Below are positions 1-5,773 of a stretch of DNA of 6,871 nucleotides, one piece after another. This stretch comes from an uncultured bacterium. Its GTDB lineage: Bacteria; Cyanobacteriota; Vampirovibrionia; Gastranaerophilales; Gastranaerophilaceae. Location: contig USJT01000054.1 of assembly GCA_900555175.1 (NCBI GenBank), forward strand, positions 1 to 6,871, given 5' to 3'. The translations under genes were made by a program, and so were the position numbers. Positions within the stretch are counted from its first letter, which is position 1, and each line of letters starts with the position of its first letter. Under the pieces are notes generated by a model that was not told where the DNA came from, searched no databases, and saw nothing but the letters and a program-made list of their open reading frames with translations.

Positions 1-1046
1 CCGTTTGGGTTTCAATATTAACAGGCGGAATTATTTTATCGCCATTAATTATTAATATACTTAACGGAAAATCTTTTTCACAATGGTGGGGAAGTTTTTC
101 TTTTGTAAAAATAGCGTTTTTATTCACAGACTATTTTTCTCCAATATTGACTAATTTAACAAACTCGCCGGACAAATTTTTCTACGCACCAAAACTTGCA
201 TTTTTCATGATTGTTCCGACACTCATTTGCATATTCCTTATTGTTAAATCACTTATCAAAAACAAATTTAATATCGGACTTTTTTCAATTTGTATAGCAA
301 CTATACTTGTATTGAGTATTGCATCTTTATCAGGGAAACTCGTATTCATTACGAAATATTCAATTGAAATTTACCCGATACTAATTTATTTGGCATGCTA
401 TGGAATTGAAACAATAAAAAATGAAAAAGTAAAAAATTCTTTAATAATTTTATATTTTGCAATAAGCTTGGGCTACATTTTATTTGCACCTTATTCCGCT
501 CCAAAAATGCACAGAGCAGAAGGTCATAAAATTCCTGCAGATATATTAACCCAATTTAATTTACAAAAAGATGACATAATTTTACTGGAATATTATTCAC
601 AAGATAGATTTTACAAATATTTTGACTTTAAAAATTACCGCGTAATCGATATTAACAAAGGCAATTTTAGTCAATATTTAAAAGCTGATACAACATACTC
701 TGATGCCTACAATAACGGAAAAGAAATTTATAGAGATATATTCAAATCAGACAACAACCAAAACATTGAAAGCATCGTGAAAAAAAATATTGTTGATAGC
801 TTAAAACCAGGGCAAAGCGTTGCTTTAGTTATATTAAACAGTGTCGCATTTTACAATCCCGAACAAGTAAAAGAAATAGCCGAAAGCGACAATTTATACA
901 ATAAAACACCTTTATTGTTTATGGTGTTTTCATACGTTAAAAACAAAACCTTTATAGAGCTGTCAAAATCGTTGGCAGTAACCAATTTAGCTCAAAAGGG
1001 GAATTGGATATTAGTTAAGTTTACAAAACTTAATAATAGCATATAA
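1..1046 (+). CDS. Partial multi-pass membrane glycosyltransferase, GT39/ArnT-like (C-terminal part)
   Basis: The reading frame is open from base 3 to the TAA at 1044-1046, giving at least 347 codons, so this is the 3' part of a longer gene. A TTG at 147 could be read as a start, but the 48 codons before it (beginning Val-Trp-Val-Ser) continue the same hydrophobic membrane pattern, so it is more likely an internal Leu. Several hydrophobic segments occupy the first ~170 residues, including a Lys-Tyr-Ser...Tyr-Pro stretch just before a membrane helix. That arrangement is typical of the late membrane helices in GT39-type enzymes, which move sugars from polyprenyl-phosphate donors onto lipids or proteins at the outer face of the inner membrane. 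The last ~180 residues are soluble and mixed alpha/beta. The catalytic N-terminal acidic loop lies outside the window, so donor and acceptor cannot be told. The family call rests on architecture rather than on a diagnostic motif; another polytopic envelope protein is possible. Confidence 0.6.
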   Translation, partial: VWVSILTGGIILSPLIINILNGKSFSQWWGSFSFVKIAFLFTDYFSPILTNLTNSPDKFFYAPKLAFFMIVPTLICIFLIVKSLIKNKFNIGLFSICIATILVLSIASLSGKLVFITKYSIEIYPILIYLACYGIETIKNEKVKNSLIILYFAISLGYILFAPYSAPKMHRAEGHKIPADILTQFNLQKDDIILLEYYSQDRFYKYFDFKNYRVIDINKGNFSQYLKADTTYSDAYNNGKEIYRDIFKSDNNQNIESIVKKNIVDSLKPGQSVALVILNSVAFYNPEQVKEIAESDNLYNKTPLLFMVFSYVKNKTFIELSKSLAVTNLAQKGNWILVKFTKLNNSI

Positions 1047-1115
1047 AAATAGCAATTTTTTATATGTTTAAACCTCTATATATATGGAAGGTTTCATCAG
1101 AATAGGAAGAAAAAT
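1045..1115 (+). other. Short AT-rich intergenic gap with weak hairpins
   Basis: This 69-base gap separates the glycosyltransferase-like gene from the tagged pair. It holds an all-A/T inverted repeat (AAAAAT at 1045-1050, ATTTTT at 1055-1060) followed by more T, which could act as a weak terminator. It also holds a second imperfect hairpin (AAACCT at 1070-1075, AGGTTT at 1089-1094) around a TATATATA loop. A TATATA at 1079-1084 is a possible -10 element, but no convincing -35 lies 17 bases upstream (only TTTTTT). Whether the pair has its own promoter or is read from upstream cannot be decided here. Confidence 0.3.
1104..1110 (+). promoter_or_regulatory. Ribosome binding site of the 495-aa gene
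   Basis: AGGAAGA lies five bases before the ATG at 1116 and supports that start. No other in-frame start with a comparable site is seen just upstream. Confidence 0.7.
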
Positions 1116-2603
1116 ATGAACATAGTGAAGGTTAATCCAGATTTTATTAACAGTGCATATTTGAGCAAAAATAGTGATAAACCCGTATCAAATAATATAG
1201 GATTTACAGGTAATGTATCACAAGCAGTAATAGAAAAAGCTATAAATAAACAAAATCCCCCCGTTTTGAGAGGCATTAACAAATTAAGAGATAATATCGG
1301 AGAATTTCAAGATATTTGTATAAATGCAACAGGTACCGGTTTATTAGCCCCTATATTTATTAAATACAATCCGCTATCAAAAACAGATGAAGATACAAGA
1401 ACATATTCAGCATGGAGACAACCTGTATCAGCCGGACTTGCAATTCTTACACAAGGTTTAATCACAATTCCGGTTGTAAAACTTATTACCAATATGGCAA
1501 ATAACGGTTACTTAAACGAAGAATGTAACCTTACCCCATTTAGAGATAAAACATATATCGAAAAATTAATGAAAAAAGCACATCCTGATGCAAATAAACA
1601 AGAATTGAACAAATATATTACCGAATACTTAAAGAGCAACAAAGGAGATTTGGAATCTACAATTGCATCATTAAAACAAGATAACACAGTTTACTATACA
1701 GTCAGAAAAATATTTAATAAACAAAATCAATCAAATAACGAAGAACATCAATTGTCAAAACGAGTAAAAATGGATCCTCAAAAATACTCAAATCTTTTAA
1801 ACAGAACAGTTGATGACATGATTAAAGATGAACAAATCCAACTTGACAGATGCGAAAAAGAAAAATATGCAAAAAGACTTGCTCAAAGTGAATATTACAG
1901 AACAAACAGTAAAGATGCATTAGATGTCTTGAACGAAATGAAAGCCAAAATCAACAGTACTGAAGATATTCACGAAATCAAAAAGCAATTAAAATCACAA
2001 TATAAAGCCTTAAAATCAAATAAAGCCAATGAACATCTTTTAAGTATGGTTCAAGAAACAATAGCTCTAGCCGCTGCAGGGAAAGAAGACATGCTCGCTA
2101 AAGTAAACAAAATGGAAGGTCACGTTCATAAACACATGAACAAAACACCTGAAGAAGTTCAAAATGCAGTAAAAGCCAGCGTAAAAGAACGTATTGATGC
2201 TCATAAAGGCGTTATTGAATTTTTAAATAAAGTTAAAGACGCAATCAAAGATGGTAAAACAGTTTCTCAAATCGAAGAAATGTTTACTAAAGAAGTTGAA
2301 GATTACCACAAAAAAGCAATTAAATTAAATTTTGAAAATAAAGAATCCAGACTTAAAGATAAAAAATTCTCATACGAAGTTGCAAACAAACTAAAAACCT
2401 TAACTAAAAAACACATAGAAGGTGTAAAAAGAATTTCAACATTAATTGCAGCTTTAGCAGTCTTACCTGTAAGTTGTTCACTTCTAAACTGGGTATATCC
2501 AAGATTTATGGACGCTGTATTCCCGAACTTATCAAGTAAGAAACACAACAATGAATCAAAAGAATTGGTTAACAATGCAACCAAGAATAGTGAGGTGAAA
2601 TAA
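1116..2603 (+). CDS. Uncharacterised membrane-associated protein with N-terminal FxG tag and long charged helical middle
   Basis: I do not recognise a named family, and no function is claimed. The 495-aa product starts with a polar, Asn/Ser-rich leader ending in an Ile-Gly-Phe-Thr-Gly motif (residues 28-32), with no ordinary signal peptide. Hydrophobic stretches follow at about 69-83 and 102-126, around a charged Lys-Thr-Asp-Glu-Asp-Thr-Arg-Thr-Tyr patch (89-97) and an Arg-Gln-Pro-Val-Ser-Ala turn (101-106). Residues ~140-435 are highly charged, Lys/Glu-rich and predicted mostly helical, probably coiled coil, with a short His-rich spot (His-Val-His-Lys-His, 336-340). A last hydrophobic segment spans ~439-470 and the tail is polar. 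The stop codon overlaps the start of the next gene (TAATG), so the two are translationally coupled. The N-terminal core aligns with that partner: GLLAPIFIK (75-83) against GLGCYLYVK, and 89-120 against 116-147. I recall similar tagged proteins with an R-Q-P-V/I-S-A motif in Gastranaerophilales, but this needs a search. Confidence 0.8.
   Translation: MNIVKVNPDFINSAYLSKNSDKPVSNNIGFTGNVSQAVIEKAINKQNPPVLRGINKLRDNIGEFQDICINATGTGLLAPIFIKYNPLSKTDEDTRTYSAWRQPVSAGLAILTQGLITIPVVKLITNMANNGYLNEECNLTPFRDKTYIEKLMKKAHPDANKQELNKYITEYLKSNKGDLESTIASLKQDNTVYYTVRKIFNKQNQSNNEEHQLSKRVKMDPQKYSNLLNRTVDDMIKDEQIQLDRCEKEKYAKRLAQSEYYRTNSKDALDVLNEMKAKINSTEDIHEIKKQLKSQYKALKSNKANEHLLSMVQETIALAAAGKEDMLAKVNKMEGHVHKHMNKTPEEVQNAVKASVKERIDAHKGVIEFLNKVKDAIKDGKTVSQIEEMFTKEVEDYHKKAIKLNFENKESRLKDKKFSYEVANKLKTLTKKHIEGVKRISTLIAALAVLPVSCSLLNWVYPRFMDAVFPNLSSKKHNNESKELVNNATKNSEVK
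2592..2598 (+). promoter_or_regulatory. Strong Shine-Dalgarno inside the upstream gene's last codons
   Basis: GAGGTGA lies four bases before the ATG at 2603 and within the final codons of the 495-aa gene. It matches the anti-Shine-Dalgarno better than most sites in this window. Combined with the TAATG overlap it indicates termination-reinitiation coupling and roughly matched output of the two proteins. Confidence 0.75.
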
Positions 2604-3481
2604 TGACTATTCTAGCAGTTAATTCAATCAATGGAAATCAAAATACAAATACCCCAATTACTTTTAGCGGAAAAGAAGAAAAAGAAAAACAATCCAAAAA
2701 AGTAAAAATTGCGACTAATGCAATTACCGCAGCCGGAGTTGCAGGAATCGGAATTTTAGGCTACAAAAGAAATTGGGCACAAAAAGCAGTAAAATGGCTT
2801 TCTAATACAAAATTATTGAAAAATAAAGTATTCCCTAATTACGAAATTGATAATGCTAAATTTATGTCAATGATAGGGGTAACATCAATTGTATTGAAAG
2901 ATGGTTTAGGTTGCTATTTATATGTTAAACAAAGTTTAAACAACAAAAAAATCCCTGAAGATAAAAGAAAATTCGTTGCAGCATTAGACCTTGCAAACGG
3001 TGGGTTAATGGTTGGGATGCAATTATTAACATTCTTCACTATATCTAACAGAAAAGTTCAAGATAAAATCTTTGATAAATTATTCGGCAAAAGCTTCACA
3101 AGAGCCGCAGACAAAGCTTTAAAAGCTACATTACGCAAAACAGATGAATTAAAGAATATAACAGGACAAGAATTTCACTACGCACGTGAAGCAGATAAAA
3201 AAGGTTTAAAAAATGCCTTCAGCTACTTAACATCACTTGCAGCATCAACATTACTTGCAAAACGTGTAATTGTTCCATTCATCGCAACCCCTCTTGCTGA
3301 TAAAACAGAAGCTTGGATGAACAGAAATAAAAAGCCAATCCAAACTCATAAAGATACAATAAACACTTATAATACAGAAAAACCTGCAGCCGAAGTCGCA
3401 GAAGGGAAAACAGCTAATACAAACAATCCTCAAGAAAATAAAACAACAAATCTTTTAGAAAAAGCTGTTCAAAATAAATAA
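2603..3481 (+). CDS. Uncharacterised membrane protein with N-terminal FxG tag, coupled partner of the 495-aa protein
   Basis: Not a family I can name. The 292-aa protein opens with a polar Asn/Thr-rich leader and an Ile-Thr-Phe-Ser-Gly-Lys motif at 19-24, matching in kind and position the tag of its upstream neighbour. A very charged Lys/Glu run (24-35) follows. Hydrophobic segments lie at about 36-53 (Ala/Gly-rich), 86-108, 130-147 and 207-230, suggesting up to four membrane passes or membrane-embedded helices. The C-terminus from ~240 is low-complexity, rich in Asn, Thr, Lys and Glu. Residues 101-147 align with 75-120 of the upstream protein with one single-residue gap (shared G-L, I/L-F/Y-I/V-K, D-x-R-x-Y/F-x-A, G-L, Q-x-L). 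The Gly-Leu-Lys segment at 201-203 before the last hydrophobic stretch resembles Gly-Val-Lys at 436-438 there. The start is fixed by GAGGTGA four bases upstream and the stop/start overlap. The gene ends in a hexamer repeat, then the shared terminator. Confidence 0.8.
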   Translation: MTILAVNSINGNQNTNTPITFSGKEEKEKQSKKVKIATNAITAAGVAGIGILGYKRNWAQKAVKWLSNTKLLKNKVFPNYEIDNAKFMSMIGVTSIVLKDGLGCYLYVKQSLNNKKIPEDKRKFVAALDLANGGLMVGMQLLTFFTISNRKVQDKIFDKLFGKSFTRAADKALKATLRKTDELKNITGQEFHYAREADKKGLKNAFSYLTSLAASTLLAKRVIVPFIATPLADKTEAWMNRNKKPIQTHKDTINTYNTEKPAAEVAEGKTANTNNPQENKTTNLLEKAVQNK

Positions 3482-3507
3482 AAATAAAAATAAAAATAAA
3501 AATAAAA
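3479..3507 (+). repeat. TAAAAA hexamer microsatellite beginning at the stop codon
   Basis: Four perfect TAAAAA units (3479-3502) are followed by a partial fifth (3503-3507). The first T-A-A is the stop codon of the 292-aa gene. Because the period is six, every unit keeps a TAA in frame, giving five successive in-frame stops. The repeat lies between the coding region and the terminator hairpin. A slippage origin is likely; any function is unknown. Confidence 0.85.
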
Positions 3508-3525
3508 TCTAAATAATAAACAGAT

Positions 3526-3566
3526 AAACAAAAACCGTTCTTTTTAGAACGGTTTTGTTTGATTTA
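3526..3566. terminator. Bidirectional intrinsic terminator between convergent genes
   Basis: AAAACCGTTC (3531-3540) and GAACGGTTTT (3547-3556) form a perfect 10-bp stem with a six-base loop, TTTTTA. On the plus strand it is followed by GTTTGATTTAATTT; on the minus strand by TGTTTATCTGTTTATT. Both are U-rich once transcribed, so it can end transcripts of the 292-aa gene and of the minus-strand block. The stem overlaps the last codons of the 115-aa gene, whose stop codon lies in the loop (3544-3546). Confidence 0.88.
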
Positions 3567-3891
3567 ATTTAAGTCTTAATTCACGGAATCTTGAAATATC
3601 TTCTTGAGTTCTTCCAGACTCTCTGAACACTGCCTGAGATGCAGGATGAACCATCAAGACATAATCCATGTGAATTTCTAAGAAATTGTATTTTCTCGGA
3701 GATTGATTTGAGTTTCTCGGATATATTTCAGCATTTGTAACTGCTAAAAATCTACGTTCTCTATCATTCAACAAATCAGTAAGTTCACGATTGGTATTGG
3801 TATATTTAGAAACATGAACAATCCCTTTAATATCGTGATCTGCTGTTAAAATACAAACTTCTATTGGTACCGTATCTATATTTTTTGCCAT
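3544..3891 (-). CDS. Conserved small cytoplasmic protein of unknown function (DUF6812-like)
   Basis: The 115-aa product has no signal peptide or membrane helix. It begins with a beta-rich half: Val-Pro-Ile-Glu-Val at 8-12, then a Lys-Gly-Ile-Val-His-Val strand at 22-27. The motif Arg-Glu-Leu-Thr-Asp-Leu-Leu-Asn-Asp (35-43) is followed by a hydrophobic strand with Phe-Leu-Ala-Val-Thr-Asn-Ala (48-54). The Arg-x-x-Asp-x-Leu-Asn signature followed by such a strand is what I recall from small bacterial proteins grouped as DUF6812; that label is from memory and tentative. The tail (86-115) is charged and helical. The start is supported by AGAAGGAT upstream and by a promoter of its own. Its last eight codons and stop form the terminator hairpin. 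It lies 100 bases downstream of yitT, so it may also receive read-through from that operon. No biochemical role can be inferred. Confidence 0.8.
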   Translation of the reverse strand: MAKNIDTVPIEVCILTADHDIKGIVHVSKYTNTNRELTDLLNDRERRFLAVTNAEIYPRNSNQSPRKYNFLEIHMDYVLMVHPASQAVFRESGRTQEDISRFRELRLKLNQTKPF

Positions 3892-3897
3892 ATTTTT

Positions 3898-3905
3898 ATC
3901 CTTCT
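3898..3905 (-). promoter_or_regulatory. Ribosome binding site of the 115-aa gene
   Basis: Read on the minus strand, AGAAGGAT lies six bases before the ATG at 3891-3889. This is a good Shine-Dalgarno at normal spacing and fixes the start. Confidence 0.75.
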
Positions 3906-3932
3906 CAATGATTAGATATATCTGATTTTATT

Positions 3933-3961
3933 AATATACTATATTTTTAAGTAAATGTCTA
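3933..3961 (-). promoter_or_regulatory. Sigma-70-type promoter for the 115-aa gene
   Basis: On the minus strand there is a -35 box TAGACA (3961-3956, five of six to TTGACA), exactly 17 bases, then a -10 box TATATT (3938-3933, five of six to TATAAT). Transcription would start near 3926, leaving a leader of about 35 bases that contains the ribosome binding site. The surroundings are very AT-rich, which makes chance -10 matches common, but the joint match and ideal spacing are persuasive. Confidence 0.6.
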
Positions 3962-3963
3962 TT

Positions 3964-3980
3964 ATGTAAATTTCTTACAT
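3964..3980. promoter_or_regulatory. Inverted repeat just upstream of the -35 box, possible operator
   Basis: ATGTAA (3964-3969) and TTACAT (3975-3980) form a 6-bp dyad with a five-base spacer, between the yitT stop codon and the -35 element of the 115-aa gene. The stem has one G:C pair per arm and no T-run, so it is a poor terminator. Size and position would suit a dimeric regulator. No specific regulator can be named, and AT-rich DNA produces such dyads by chance. Confidence 0.3.
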
Positions 3981-3991
3981 AAAGTAAGCTA

Positions 3992-4861
3992 TCAGTGCCC
4001 TCCGCTTATTCTTCCGCCATAAGCTTCATGTACATCAACAATGGTTATAAAAGCATTCGGATCAAGATTTCTAATAATTTCCTTCATTTTCGCAAGCTCT
4101 AATCTTGAAACAACACAATATATCAAAGTTTTTTTAGCTCCCGAATATCCGCCAACACCGTGCAAATAAGTCACGCTAATATCTAACTTATCAATAAGCT
4201 CTTGCCCGAGTTCTTCAGCTTTTTCACTTATAATCTCTATTGATTTTGCGGAATTTAAACCTTCCAACACAACATCAATAACTCTAAATGCAATAAAATA
4301 TGTTAAAACGGCATACATTGCTCTATTCCAGCCGAAAACCAAACCTGCCGCACTATATATGAACACGTTAAACAACATTATCCACTCACCGACAGAAAAG
4401 CCAAACTTTTTAGACAATACAAGTGACATAATTTCAGTACCGTCAAGAGATCCCTCATTCTTTAATACAAGTCCAACCCCCGTACCGAGAATTATTCCGC
4501 CAAAAACTGTACAAAGCAACAAATCATCAGTAGTCGGCATATGATGAGTAGTAAATATGTTTAATGCCAAAGATAGCATACCGATTGCATAAAATGTTTG
4601 TAAAACAAATTTTTTCCCTATTTTATTGAATGCCAAAAGGAAAAACGGAATATTTATAATAAAAATAAGTAAACCTAAATTTATCTTGGTTAAATAACTT
4701 ACGATGATTGAAATACCAACGATTCCACCATCGATAATGTTATTTGGAACTAAAAAAACTTCAAGAGCAAATGCTGCAATAAAAGGTCCAACCGTTAAAA
4801 AAAACAATTTATTTAACCACGAAAAAAATATTTCCTTTTTTGTTAATTTTCTTTCAGGCAT
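3992..4861 (-). CDS. yitT: YitT family membrane protein (DUF161 + DUF2179)
   Basis: The 289-aa product is the usual length for YitT proteins. The N-terminal ~200 residues form the membrane domain, with hydrophobic segments near 18-36, 45-58, 62-78, 88-104, 114-133 and 160-200. It carries family signatures: Asn-Asn-Ile-Ile-Asp-Gly-Gly (40-46) followed by Gly-Ile-Ser; Gly-Thr-Gly-Val-Gly-Leu (126-131); and Gly-Ser-Leu-Asp-Gly-Thr-Glu (137-143). The soluble C-terminal DUF2179 domain (~205-289) shows Gly-Val-Gly-Gly-Tyr-Ser-Gly (235-241) and Asp-Pro-Asn-Ala-Phe (267-271) leading to Val-His-Glu-Ala-Tyr-Gly (277-282). Biochemical function is unknown in the family; a transport role is usually assumed. 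It starts 12 bases after the cdaA stop, with an AAGG overlapping that stop region (4872-4875) as a rather distant ribosome binding site, so it is probably co-transcribed with cdaA. The gene symbol denotes family membership, not orthology to a particular paralogue. Confidence 0.92.
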   Translation of the reverse strand: MPERKLTKKEIFFSWLNKLFFLTVGPFIAAFALEVFLVPNNIIDGGIVGISIIVSYLTKINLGLLIFIINIPFFLLAFNKIGKKFVLQTFYAIGMLSLALNIFTTHHMPTTDDLLLCTVFGGIILGTGVGLVLKNEGSLDGTEIMSLVLSKKFGFSVGEWIMLFNVFIYSAAGLVFGWNRAMYAVLTYFIAFRVIDVVLEGLNSAKSIEIISEKAEELGQELIDKLDISVTYLHGVGGYSGAKKTLIYCVVSRLELAKMKEIIRNLDPNAFITIVDVHEAYGGRISGGH

Positions 4862-4873
4862 AGCATTTAAACC

Positions 4874-5773
4874 TTACTCACTCTTTCCTGACTTTTTAAT
4901 AGTCATAAAATTATTAATTTTAAAAATAGTTTTCTTATCATCTTCAGAGTTATCTTTATAACCCAAAATATTTTCAAGATCAGATTTTAGAGTAACCAAA
5001 TCCTCATATTTTTTCAAGCTTCCGTCAATCGCAACAGAAACATCACCTGTTTCTTCCGAAACAACCAAACACGCAGCGTCAGTACCTTCTGTCATTCCAA
5101 TAGCAGCTCTGTGACGTGTCCCGTATTTCCAACTCAATTTTGGATCCTCTGTTAACGGTAACAAAACACCTGCTGAAATAATCTTATCACCATTAATTAC
5201 AACTGCACCGTCATGCAAAGGAGTATTCGGGTGAAAAATAGTCAAAAGCAATTCTGTTGATAAATCTGCATTAAGCTTTGTTCCAACATCATAATATGTA
5301 TTTCTCAAATCGCTTTGGAAAACGATTAAAGCCCCTGTATGAGATTTTGACAGGAATTTAACACTCTCTATCAATTCTTTTACAACATCTATTTTTTGAC
5401 CTTTAGATTTTTCATAACCTGAATTAAATATTTTGGTTACGAAATCAACCTGTCCCAAAAAGCCTAAAAATCTTCTCAATTCAGGCTGGAATATAACGAT
5501 TAAACTTAATGATACAAGAGTTACAATTGATTTTAAAAACATTCCGATTATTTTCAAATCAATTCTTAAAAGGATTTCACTCAAAACCCAAAAACAAACA
5601 AGAATTAAAATTCCTTTTACAAACTTTTCTGATGATGTATTTTTAATAAATTTTTTATACAAAAACAGCAAAAGAACAGTCAAAAAAGCTATTTGCAAAA
5701 AATCTGACCAATTAAAAGCAAACTCCAAAGTTTCTATATATTTTACTAAGTATGCTAAAAATTCATTTACCAT
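4874..5773 (-). CDS. cdaA: Diadenylate cyclase CdaA (c-di-AMP synthase, DAC domain)
   Basis: This enzyme joins two ATP into cyclic di-AMP, the messenger that controls potassium and osmolyte uptake and cell-wall homeostasis. Three membrane helices lie in the first ~95 residues (about 24-40, 52-70 and 75-95), followed by the conserved Phe-Gln-Pro-Glu-Leu-Arg-Arg linker (95-101), as in CdaA/DacA. The DAC domain has Asp-Gly-Ala at 188-190 (in His-Asp-Gly-Ala-Val-Val), Arg-His-Arg at 220-222 (in Gly-Thr-Arg-His-Arg-Ala-Ala) and Ser-Glu-Glu-Thr-Gly at 239-243, so all catalytic motifs appear intact. At 299 aa it is somewhat longer than the ~273 aa of Bacillus/Listeria CdaA; the extra is a charged, Lys-rich tail from ~272. 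The ATG overlaps the lysA stop by seven bases (ATGGTAA), with only a weak AGG upstream, which suggests coupling to lysA translation. The cdaR/glmM neighbours usual in Firmicutes are absent; lysA precedes it instead, as I recall for cyanobacteria. Confidence 0.95.
   Translation of the reverse strand: MVNEFLAYLVKYIETLEFAFNWSDFLQIAFLTVLLLFLYKKFIKNTSSEKFVKGILILVCFWVLSEILLRIDLKIIGMFLKSIVTLVSLSLIVIFQPELRRFLGFLGQVDFVTKIFNSGYEKSKGQKIDVVKELIESVKFLSKSHTGALIVFQSDLRNTYYDVGTKLNADLSTELLLTIFHPNTPLHDGAVVINGDKIISAGVLLPLTEDPKLSWKYGTRHRAAIGMTEGTDAACLVVSEETGDVSVAIDGSLKKYEDLVTLKSDLENILGYKDNSEDDKKTIFKINNFMTIKKSGKSE

Noticed and set aside
1056..1084. Promoter for the 495-aa gene (TTTTTT, 17 bases, TATATA)
   Set aside because: The -35 match is only two of six, and TATATA occurs by chance in such AT-rich sequence.
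1070..1094. AAACCT/AGGTTT hairpin as a terminator or riboswitch
   Set aside because: The stem is imperfect, it has no T-run after it, and the leader is far too short for a known riboswitch.
2303..2584. Minus-strand open frame of 93 codons inside the 495-aa gene
   Set aside because: It lies wholly within a gene that has a good ribosome binding site and a coupled partner, and there is no independent support for it.
3964..3980. Terminator for yitT
   Set aside because: The 6-bp stem has one G:C pair per arm and no T-run follows it on the minus strand; an operator or chance dyad fits better.
4704..4961. Plus-strand open frame of 85 codons opposite yitT and cdaA
   Set aside because: It runs across the boundary of two well-supported genes on the other strand and shows no recognisable domain.
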